The notes below the pieces were generated by a model. The model was not told where the DNA came from and ran no database searches. It worked only from the letters and a program-made list of their open reading frames with translations. The translations under genes were made by a program, and so were the position numbers. Source: Sclerodactyla briareus (lineage: Eukaryota > Echinodermata > Holothuroidea > Dendrochirotida > Sclerodactylidae). Taken from it: a stretch of 64,000 nucleotides of DNA. The stretch covers positions 1-64,000 of the forward strand of contig JAODTK010005559.1 of the NCBI GenBank assembly GCA_026419785.1. The letters run 5' to 3'. Positions 55,328 to 64,000 of this stretch are shown piece after piece; the stretch's first letter is position 1; each line of letters starts with the position of its first letter.

Positions 55328-55740
55328 TCATATATGTTCTAATATGCGAAACGCATGGTTACAAGATGAGGAAAAAATGGCCAAATCGTTTGTGGAACGA
55401 ATAGCCCTGGAGTCACCCCAAATGGCGGTTAAGTCTCTGACATTAGTACGAAGGCGCAGGAACCATTTCATTTCCGCCTTCCTGTGGTGTTCAGTGTCAC
55501 GGAATCCAGTGGCAATCAGCGCACACCTCAGTTTTTCTACTGATGGCTGGGAATCGGGGGGGGGGAGGTGAAAATGGTCTGCCACCGGGCTAGGGATCCT
55601 AGATGATCCATTCAGCTTGTCTCTTATACTCTGCTTGCGGTTGTTAAAGCGGTAGCGGAATCCTGGCCCTGTTTCACCAATGTAACAACCACCCTCGCAT
55701 TTGTTACAATACAGGAGGTAAATCACATTTTGGGAGTTGC
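55328..55740 (-). pseudogene. GIY-YIG endonuclease domain of the Penelope-like element
   Basis: The open frame of ~135 codons covers 'VIYLLYCNKC' (GIY-equivalent strand), 'CYIGETG' (YIG), a following Arg (FRYRFNNRKQSIRD), and a helix with 'PVADHFHLP' and 'EKLRCALIATG', then 'RHRKAEMKWFLRLRT'-like residues. In these elements the domain nicks target DNA. The frame is largely intact here, although the upstream polymerase is not. It ends at the stop near 55,328. Confidence 0.75.
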
Positions 55741-56850
55741 ATGTGAGAGGTGGGGGAGTGTGGGGGGAGTGTTATTGTGCGTCAGAATGAAGTTGAGGAG
55801 GCTAAAGATATCCCTCACGTAGGTGTAGTTCTCCAGGTTGTCGTAGGAACGATTCGCATGCTTTGATGCCGTTAAAAAATTTCCCCCCCACGGAGGAATA
55901 TTAGAATACAGAGCGCTAATGTCAGTAGTGACGAGCAAAGGCCAAGATTTCGATAGGAGCAATGTTACTTAAGATGTCAAGAAAATGTGTGGTGTCCTTA
56001 ACATAACTTGAGATCGTGGGTAGTAACAGGTTCAATACAGAATCGATGTAGCCAGATAAAGGCTCGGTGAGGGTACCATACCTGAGATGATAGGCCTGTC
56101 TGGTGGGGTGATATTTAGGGATTTAGCTCCTTCAGCTATCTCAACAGCATCTAACACAGTGTCCTCGCCCCCTTCATTGTTGTAATTGGATTGTTGACAA
56201 CGTGCCTCTTTGACCAATTTGGGCAACTTATGTAGTTTGAGTACAGTGCAGAAAACGGGCCTGCCTTAAGACTCTCAGGAGTAAGTGCACTCACATTACC
56301 GCTCAGGTTGTCTGACTCTAAATTGCTGGCGACATCTATCAGCTGTTGTCGGTACCCTGGGAGTCGGGTCTGCATCGAGTCGTTGATAGAACACTTCGTT
56401 GCCAAGCTGGCTTTCTGCCTCGGTTACATAGGCGTCTGCATCCATCACCGTCACTGCCTCTCCTTTGTCTGCACTCCCTGGATATAATGTCTGCGTTATT
56501 GCGCAGGCTCTTGACAGATCGCTGTTCTCGCTTGAGAGGTTATTGGTACTGATCTCCTTTGAAGCTTCTGCTAGAAAGGCGTCAAGATGGGCACGCGCGG
56601 TCTTCGCAAACTGGTCAATATAAATGTTGCGGCCGCTCGGTGCATGGGGTCCATTGGTGGGGTCGTGGCTTACGAAGCCTGGACGTCATCTGCCTACTGA
56701 CCGATTCTCATGGAAGTACTCGCGAAGTTTGATTCTTCGTATAAACCGATTGAGATCATGGCAAAGATTACCGAGTCGACGGCCGTAGTTGGACAAAACG
56801 ATAATCCCTTCTTCAGTACAGAAAGTTCACCTTCGTTCAGACTTTGACGG
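55328..56850 (-). mobile_element. Penelope-like element, internally deleted, antisense
   Basis: On the minus strand, in order and in several frames: 'VLKKGLSFCPT' (about 56,830-56,800), 'RRIKLREYFHENRS', 'DKGEAVTVMDADAYVTEAES' (about 56,480-56,420), 'NEVFYQRLD', 'LPKLVKEARC', 'RPIISGM', 'VKDTTHFLDILSN' (about 56,000-55,960), 'LLVTTDISALYSNIP' (about 55,940-55,895) and 'DIFSLLNFILTHNN'. The sequence then jumps directly to 'TCNSQNVIYLLYCNKC' and 'CYIGETG', the GIY-YIG endonuclease at 55,740-55,328. These blocks are diagnostic of Penelope-like reverse transcriptases with a C-terminal GIY-YIG domain. The RT palm with its catalytic aspartates, which belongs between ILTHNN and TCNS, is missing. The element is dead through this deletion and frameshifts. 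Confidence 0.85.
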
Positions 56851-59283
56851 GAGAGGTTCACAAGTCCCACTTTTTTTTACTCACATATTTCGGTCGGATG
56901 TAAGCAAGAAACGCGGTAAATTATTTAACATAACACAACACTGGTTGTTACATCAAGACGTAACCAGACAATGGTAGTCTGGGGTTCAATTGCTGAGATG
57001 CAGTGAAACAGTGGACATAATGAAGTACGTACTACCAGCTGGTTACCATCATGGGAGCTGTAATCTCCCCCCCCCCTTCCCCAATGGCACACTTTGTTAT
57101 TACAAGCGTTGTCAAGTATAAATGGCTTGTTTGGAAGCAATAGAAAACCCGGAGGTTTTATTCAATCAACCGCACAGTTGAACGTCGCTAATGAGGGGCA
57201 AGAGAGGGACTCGGGCACGTTCCCGGCAGGTAGCTGCGGTGCACCACACAACTCAGGTTGCGGCCTCGAAACGTTCCCCCAAGGAGGTCGCCTGCCCTCC
57301 CCCCCCCCACCCCCACCCCCACCCCCAAAAGATATGTGGCTAAAAAGTGGATTGGTTCATATGTATATCCCGTCACTAATTTCACTGCAAGAGATTCCGA
57401 AAGAAAGCTCCGTTTGCATCACTATTAAAAAAAAATCGTTGAATAAATTGCCTAGACGCAAAAATGGTGCCTTCTACGGACTAATGAATGTAGTATTTCT
57501 GGGATGTCCGTATCAGCCACTGCGCGGTCCACATTTTTTCTTACCATAACAGAAGATAATTTCCCTGTCCGTGGTCTGGTATTTTTCAGTCGGACTACTT
57601 CCACGTAATTTCCCCCGACTAGCTAGTTCCCCCCCCCCCTCCGACTACCGACAGAGGTGGGGGATGGCCTCGCCCCTCTTGAGTACGCCAATGCGAGGGA
57701 TTGAGGGAGAGGGGTGTAAGTAAAGAGCTGGGGTGGAAGTGCCGTCCAAACCTATTATTTCTGTTTGAATTCTGCCCAGAGAATATTTTTTGGACAGGAA
57801 AGCAAACGGCAATGCTATGGCTAATAAGGTTTTTGCAGATACTTCTAGTCGCGACGTCATGGGGAGGGGGAGGGGTGTAGAAATTCTAACCAACGCCGGG
57901 AAAGAACTACCTGACCTAACACCAGATCGCATCTTAGGCTAAGTGAAAATGCCAAATAATTCTCAAAATAGAATGAGTGTGAAAATGTACTATATTGCAC
58001 GAAATTGCATTTAAGGCCACCTGGAAATGATTTTTTTTTTTTCTATGGAACCCGCTGTTATATATCGCTGTTGGCGTTCGGGTTCCCCGTAGTGAAGAGG
58101 CAATGAAATTGTAAACAGAGATACAGTTAGTCATTTATTACTACATCAAGACATTACTAACAATGGACAATAGACTTCGACTGGACATCCGTAGCAGGAT
58201 GGACAGACAGAGTGAGAAGAGACAGAGGCACGGCGTGCTTCTCCTTGATACCAATGCATATGATTATAAATACTGCCATGTGATTGGTCAATATACGAAA
58301 CTACTCCGCAAGGCGAACACTTCAACAATAATGAATAATCATATCACATCCACAATACATCCTAAGAGTTGATTGTCTAATAATGAAAGTACACCTAACA
58401 TAGTATGCTTAATCTTTACAAGGGCTCTCGCTTATATATCAGTACACCTTAGTAATAATATTAATACTATAATCTAGTGAAGCAACAAATTCCAACAATA
58501 CCGACTTCTTGTCAATGTATACTATGAACAACTAGTGCCAGTCGCTTATAATACATAAGACTACTCATAAATCTAAAATGTATCTCGGCTCCACTCCACG
58601 ACAGACGAGTAGTAACAAAACATCTTCTTGCTCTGTATTCGGAACAACTTCCTCATTTACAACTGAGGATTCCGGCAATGACTCATCGTCCAGAATATCC
58701 GCAGGCCCAACATCAATCCCACCCCCATGAAATCACCAAGCCCCCCCCCCTCCGCTAAAAAAAATCATGGCTACGCCACTGGATTGGGTCCCCTTTTAAA
58801 CAAATCCTGCATCAGCCCCAGGAGCAGGCTGCGCCTTTCGTATCCATTGTTTACGCCAGTATGGGTATTATTGACCCGCCATCTATTTGAAAAAATTAGA
58901 AGAGGCCTAAATGTAGCCTTTGTGGTGTGGATGGAGCTATATAGCCATTGGTAGATGCTTATACACTTGAACTTCATATATTTTGCACATGGGTCCTATG
59001 GAAGAATGAGGCGGATGGACAACAATGAAAAGCTATGAAGACATCGTGTGCGAAGTACGCAGTTTTCGAGGATTCAACACTGGAGAAGTCATAAATTCCA
59101 TCACGCGGGTCAGAGAACGAAATGCACTAGCGTCCCTATTCAACCCTCATTTCCCATCATGGAGCCTGCTTAGGTATGCGCAGTTGGCGCACAAATGTAC
59201 AGACCTCGACGAAGGCCGCACTTGGGCGCCTTGTTGTCTACAGTTAGGTAGAGCTAGAGTTGGAGTGCGCTGGGCAGGGAATG
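56851..59283. other. Intergenic; G-quadruplex tract and a MITE-like end
   Basis: A C-rich tract at 57,297-57,327 reads GGGGGTGGGGGTGGGGGTGG on the minus strand, a strong G-quadruplex motif. 'aatcatggctacgccactg' at 58,763-58,781 resembles a hAT-type MITE right end, but no left partner was found. No gene is supported; the 151-codon frame at 57,094-57,549 runs through the C-tract. Confidence 0.4.
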
Positions 59284-59415
59284 CAGTTTGTGGACGCGTC
59301 GTGTGTCTGGGGGATGATGGATCTTTTCGCTAAGGATGGTCTTCACCTTAATGGTACTGGGGCCTCGCTGTTAGGGAAGTTGGTTAATTTCTGTGTGGAA
59401 GGGTTGTTAAACTAG
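59284..59415 (+). pseudogene. LINE ORF1 esterase (SGNH-type) C-terminal fragment
   Basis: The frame starts QFVDASCVWGMMDLFAKDGL and continues HLNGTGASLLGKLVNF to a TAG at 59,413. The DGLHLN motif (Asp codon 59,335-59,337, His codon 59,344-59,346) is the D-x-x-H catalytic block of SGNH/GDSL esterases, a domain known in ORF1 of CR1-like retrotransposons. The N-terminal Ser and Gly/Asn blocks are not recognisable upstream (59,025-59,283 is frameshifted). The endonuclease ORF follows within 130 bp, which supports the LINE context. Confidence 0.6.
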
Positions 59416-62400
59416 ATTCGGGCGAAGTTATCAGGTTCCACTACGGACAGAGTTGTAAACAGTAGTCCTCGCAGTGTTACTAGGCCGGGCAAGCTAGATA
59501 CTATTTGCGATAGGCATATTAGCAAGCTGCATTTTTCTCAGCAAATGTTCAAAGTATCAGGAATAAATTTGATGAGTTCCGAATTTTGGTCCAGGAACGG
59601 AAGCCTGACATAGTTGGAAAACAGAGTCTTGGGTAAACAGTGAAATTTCCTCAGCCGAAGTTAAACGTCCAGGTTATGTTGGCTTATAGGCAAGATCGGA
59701 CAGATACTCTCCGTGGCATTGGGGGTGGAGTTTTGTTGTATGTGAGGGTCCCGAATTGAATAAGGCATTGAGAGATTCAGTATTGGTGTGGTTAGTGATG
59801 TCAATTCTGTTTGGTGTGAAATTCCGTCCAACGCTTCAGGTATTCCAGATCCTTTATAGTCGGTGTTGTATATCGTTCTCCCAACAGCTCTGAGAGCAAT
59901 AACTTGCTTCTTTTTGACACGCTTTTCAAAGTTTCCGAAAAGCGTACGATTATTAAGGTTGATTTCAATTATCCAGATATTTCTTGGTCATATGGTAGTA
60001 GTGGTAGGCACGGTTCTGCCTTTTTTAATGTCACCCAAGATTGTTTCCTTTCGCAGCATGTTCATTTTCCTTAGGAAGCATAATATCTTAGATTTAGTTC
60101 TGAGTAATGATCCAGGTTCCGTGGATAATGTAGAGAGTTTTGGTAAGCTTGGTGCAAGTGATCACGATATTATCGCTTTCGATGTGTTCTTGTTCTGTCA
60201 ATATTTCACAGAGCATTGAGCTCGTTCCTTGTTTCTCGAGGGCCGATCTGGATGGCATTTGCGGGTTTTTGGTAATTGTAGAGATGGGTCGAATTTCTTA
60301 GGAAATTTTGAGATGTTGATGACTCCTGGAAGGGTTTCATTGGCAAAGTTAACGAGTTAATGGAAGTTTACGTTCCTTGGAAAAAAGTGTCGCACTAAGA
60401 AACACAAAGGACTTCTTGGATGGAAAGGAGGTGTTTCTGGTTTCTTGGCGACTTTATTTATCGTTCTACTGGTTAATTTGTCTGATTTAGGATCATTTCA
60501 AAGGTTCAGCAGAGGCTAGTCAAACGTTTAGTTTCAGGTGCTAAGTTCAATTTCGGAGAGGCAGGTTGCCTCCTAATAGTAAATAAATTCCTCGTGCGTT
60601 TTTCTCTCTGTTAGGGGTAAGCAGAAGTGAAGGACAGCATTGGTCCCACTGTAGATGTTCGATGCGGGTAATACAACCAGCATTAGTCAGGAGATTGCTG
60701 GCGTTCTTAATAACAATATTTTTCGTCGGTATTCACTGAGGGAAACTGGATAATTTCAATTTGACCTTGGTGGTAGGTGTGCCTTATAAAAAACGATTGG
60801 TAATATAGTATGTTCCCTGATGTGATGAAGAAGAAAACTGCAGAAGCTCAAGTGGTTAAGGCTCTGTCCCGATGGGGAGTTTCACCCCTCTTGTTGACCA
60901 TCTTCTGCCGAACCAAGTTGTTGTTCCATATAGCAATTATGTCAATAAAACCTTGACAAGAAGGGTGTTGTCCAGATGATTGGAAGGGAGCAAAATGGTT
61001 CTCCCAAATTTTCAAGAGAGGCAACCGGTCTCTTTCCTTGTTAATTACAGGATGAGTGCTTACTAATGTGGGTTGCAAGGTGATGTTAGACTCATTTCAT
61101 TCGTGATTCATATTGTCAAATTTTTCCGATTGCGTATAGTCTAAGTAGGGTTCTCAAAATGGTTTCAGGAAAAATCGTTCGTGCTTGGCTAATCTTCTTG
61201 AATTTCTGAAAGATGTTACTAGGGCAGTTGACAACGGCAGTGCTGTGATATAATTTCCTATGACTCTCCAAACAGCTTTTGGAAAGTTTCCTCATGAGTG
61301 CCTCTTGCTTAAATTGAAAAGCATTGGCATTAGGGAATGTCCTCGAGTGATTCGTCAGTGGCTTCTCAATAGGTAATACCGAGTTGTCAATCAATGGGGG
61401 TTCGTCCCTGCAAAAAGTCACCATTTGTTTTCCCCAAGGATCGTTTCTCGGGCCTTTACTGTTTTCTGGCGTATATTGACGATCTGGAAATTCGGTGCAT
61501 TCTAAGTGAAGTTTGCAGACGATACAAAATTGTATCGGAGGTTGTTTTCGAACGATGATGTTGCAATGGTCCAAAGACTTGATTAATCTCCCAATGGTCT
61601 TTCGATTGGCCATTTTTTCAACGCCGATAAGTGCAAGTTATGCATGTTGGATTTCCAAATCGCAACGCTTCCTTTTAGTTGAATGGGCAAAATATTTCTC
61701 GCGGTAATTCATAAAAGGGTTTCGGGTGTTCATTTTTATTCTGCTTTGAAACTTTCTCAGCATTGTGCTGAAGCTGCGAGGAAGGTAACTGGATTCTTGG
61801 CTTGATTAGAGTCACTTCAGTTTTCCCCTCGATAAAGAATTGTTTGTCAGTGTTTGTTTTAAGACAGCTGTGGAGACGTCTCACCTGGAGTTTCTGTCCA
61901 GTATGGGAATCCTATTTCTCGACAGACAAGGAAGGTAATTGAAAACGTTCAGCGTAGGGCCACTAGATTAATTCTTCTCTGAGATTTACCTTACGAAGAG
62001 ATAGTAAGGCGTCTCTTTTGTTCGATGGAACGAGACTATTCGGGTGCTTTGATTCCGGTTTTTGAATTGTTCATGTTTTCGAGGACTTTCCTTCCACTAT
62101 TTCTCTCTTTGAGTTTGCCAAATTTACCACCAATAGGGGTCATTGTCTCAAGCTTCGTTGCAAACGCCGTAAATTGTTTTTTTCGACATTCGGAAAATAT
62201 TTCTTCTCCCAGAGAGTTATTCATGGGGGGAATAGACCTTCTGAAGATGGGGTTTCTGTCTACGAGTGTGAATGCATTCAAGAATAGTCTTGATTTAGTT
62301 TCAAGAATTGTGGGCGAATTCTTTGAGCATCTGGGTTGTTCTTCTCTTTTGGGATGTTGTGGCTGCTTCGGGGTCTCTCATGAGGGATTCTGTCCTCTCT
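59416..62400 (+). mobile_element. CR1-like LINE ORF2 (endonuclease + reverse transcriptase), decayed
   Basis: In shifting frames: endonuclease start 'ANVQSIRNKFDEFRILVQ' (59,541-), 'KPDIVG', 'VDFNYPDISW'-like, then 'HNILDLVLSNDPG' (60,079-) and SDH (60,157-60,165). Reverse transcriptase: 'SQNGFRKNRSCLANLLEFL' (about 61,150-61,205), 'GKFPHECLLLKLKSIGIREC' (61,275-61,335), PQGS-like (61,433-), FADDTKLY with catalytic DD at 61,518-61,523, and 'ADKCKLCML'. Tail: 'KVIENVQRRATRLI' (61,937-), 'DLPYEEIVRR' and 'SVNAFKNSLD' (about 62,265-62,295). This is the most complete LINE in the window, from ORF1 tail to near the ORF2 end. Dozens of indels make it inactive. It shares its family with 45,840-46,385. 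Confidence 0.85.
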
Positions 62401-63319
62401 GACCCGTTTCACTAAACTATAAACTAAACTACACAACAAAAACAATCAAATTTGAAGGGGAAATTGAATCCAATGAAGTTATATTGAAAAATTGCAAGTT
62501 TTGACAGAGGGGTAGGTGAGGTTCGGATATCTTCGATCGTCATTCCGCGAGGACCCAGAATAAAAAAAAAGACATTCGAGAGAAAATATGAAAAACGTGA
62601 CATGAAAATGTGTAGACGTCGTGGGAGGGTTGGGGGGGGGGGGGGGGGGGTGAGGGTGATTTCTTCTTCTCCTTCTCTCGCTGCTGGGTCAAGTGGACCC
62701 TTTTGAAAATCCTGGATCCGCCTCTGGGCTCAGCATCAGAGGATGGCTAATGCATTGCTCTAACACTTAGCGCAAATAGTTCGTTCTGGAATCCGGGTCA
62801 GCAGTCATCTAGGGGATATTCGTGACCTTACCGTGGTAGGGTATTGTGGGGAGTCAAGTGTTTTTTTTTTTTGGGTGGGGAGAGGGGTGCTTCCGCAAAT
62901 TAACTTGGGATGATCATAACATGTTGTGACTTCTATCAGGGACCCATGTTACCCCATGGTGTTCATGAATTTCGAGTCGGTGGCCGCCTATGTGTCGTTT
63001 TGAGCCACATAGGGATTACCGTAATTTATCTCGATTAATCATTGTACTTGTGTGTCTGAGCCTACCAACCATCAGTGCCCTGTTTACATATGTCAGCGCG
63101 TGCTATACCGGTACTTACTGAAGTTATTAGTAAACTATTGGAAACAGCTGATGTGGTGTTGTAAACTGGTTAACTTGCGTTGAAAAAGTATTGCGCGGTG
63201 TCTATGAGGTCTTAAATTTCGATTGAGACTATGTTTAGATCTTATCAATTTCACAAGTATAGGGTGTGTAATCCCTACAAACACAAAAGTGTCAAAAACT
63301 TTTATCATGTTACGCTGAT
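62401..63319. other. Intergenic with G-run and hAT-like end
   Basis: A G-run lies at 62,631-62,650. 'aatcctggatccgcctctg' at 62,706-62,724 resembles a hAT MITE end. A T-run lies at 62,861-62,873. No gene is supported. Confidence 0.4.
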
Positions 63320-63700
63320 TGTTTCGAAAATTTTTTGTGAGTAACAAGAAGGTTAGGTGAATGTTTCCAAAACGTTTCACAAAACGCTTTGAAGAAACGT
63401 TTTGGGAAACATTTCAAAAAATTCTGAAGTGTTCGGAAAAGGTTTGGGGAAAAAAAGATTGCGCCAAAACGGATTTAAGTTAGGTTGTGTTGCGAAGTAT
63501 AATCATATATTACCGTTTGGTTCTTAGGTTGCTGTAACCCTAAAAATTTTGAGGTAAAATTGAAATGTTTTAAATATTTTCCAAAACATTTTTTGAAATG
63601 GTAGGGAAACGTTTCCGTAACATTCATGTTAGCGCAACATAAAAACGTTTTCAAAAAACATATAAAAAACAGTTTCGAAAAGTTTCGTGTTTGCTGGGAT
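63320..63700. repeat. AACGTT/AAACGTTT-rich cryptic repeat
   Basis: 'gtttccaaaacgtttcac', 'gaagaaacgttttggg', 'gggaaacgtttccgtaac' and 'aaaaacgttttcaaaa' recur irregularly in both orientations. The segment ends at 'gtgtttgctggg'. It looks like a known style of invertebrate dispersed repeat. It has no coding potential. Confidence 0.55.
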
Positions 63701-64000
63701 ATACGGTCGTTTGGAGGGCATTTCGTCTGGTATAGAAACTGCGAAAGAGCGATGGCGTCTTGCATGACGTCACGACGAAAAAACCGCCTCAGTCACAAAT
63801 CCACTATTAATCCGGTATATCGTCACTATGATATGTCAATGCAATTAATCCCGATATACCGTCGAGTGATATTTTTGCTGAGGCATACGGAAGCGTCTTT
63901 TCACGTGGAGATGCGACACATATGCCTGTTAAAATGTGGTACACATAAGAACGGTATCAGTTGAAACTCGAATTTTGGTCCAGGGTAATAAAATACGTTA
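63701..64000. other. Terminal stretch with a 10-bp inverted repeat
   Basis: CGGTATATCG (63,812-63,821) and CGATATACCG (63,852-63,861) are exact complements 30 bp apart, each preceded by 'ttaatc'. No gene is supported; the window ends in unremarkable sequence. Confidence 0.5.

Noticed and set aside
57094-57549. 151-codon open frame
   Set aside because: Passes through a C-tract giving a Pro run. No motif, no ATG context and no splice support.
61116-61613. 165-codon antisense open frame
   Set aside because: Exact antisense of the CR1-like polymerase, whose sense motifs (NGFRKNRS, FADD) are clear.
62503-62724. Possible hAT MITE (CAGAGGGG... to ...CCGCCTCTG)
   Set aside because: Ends match only at about six bases and the flanking 8-mers differ. 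Only the right end looks convincing.

Overview
This window looks like gene-poor, repeat-dense DNA from an animal nuclear genome, most likely a marine invertebrate. An echinoderm or another invertebrate deuterostome fits best, but the sequence alone does not prove it. The reasons are the mix of many decayed CR1/L2/Jockey-type non-LTR retrotransposons, a Penelope-like element, a piggyBac derivative, hAT-like MITEs, tRNA-derived SINE pieces with (ATT)n tails, abundant microsatellites and homopolymer runs, splice-like exon borders, and no operons, Shine-Dalgarno sites or dense ORFs. No complete host gene, rRNA gene, functional tRNA gene or CRISPR array is visible.

Layout. 0-8.7 kb: mostly non-coding, with two modular interspersed repeat families (called R1 and R2 here), a non-LTR 3' end and a pair of X-box-like palindromes. 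8.7-10.8 kb: a ~50-bp minisatellite split by a 1.3-kb insertion. 11.95-12.5 kb: a 547-bp piggyBac derivative with TTAA flanks and matching inverted ends. 13.7-14.5 kb: an antisense GIY-YIG endonuclease fragment with an internal tandem duplication. 18-26 kb: microsatellite, R1, a tRNA-derived SINE, LINE tails, hAT-like MITEs, and the most convincing host-type exon (minus strand, 25.7-25.9 kb). 27.2-31 kb: remains of at least three non-LTR elements (reverse transcriptase, C-terminal tail, and a PHD-like/endonuclease/linker piece). 32-40 kb: hairpin-bearing MITE family (H), homopolymer and (TA)n tracts, and a ~195-bp tandem array. 40-45 kb: a fold-back element, an unexplained 246-codon open frame, and a two-copy repeat with A-runs.

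45.8-54.8 kb: CR1-like and antisense Jockey-like fragments bracket two local tandem duplications; one duplicated unit carries a plausible 195-bp exon in one copy and a decayed exon in the other. 55.1-56.85 kb: an antisense Penelope-like element whose reverse transcriptase catalytic core has been deleted, followed by a degenerate hammerhead-like motif. 59.3-62.4 kb: the longest LINE copy, with an esterase-type ORF1 tail, APE endonuclease, reverse transcriptase and C-terminal tail, all frameshifted.

Almost all recognisable coding sequence is dead mobile DNA, so the genes do not form a pathway. The host signal is limited to two candidate exons and one long unexplained frame. The mobile-element calls rest on motifs read by eye, and family names are provisional. 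I did not find a clear novel functional system. The best leads are the duplicated exon pair, the unexplained long frame, the dispersed hairpin family H, and the Penelope deletion with its ribozyme-like motif.
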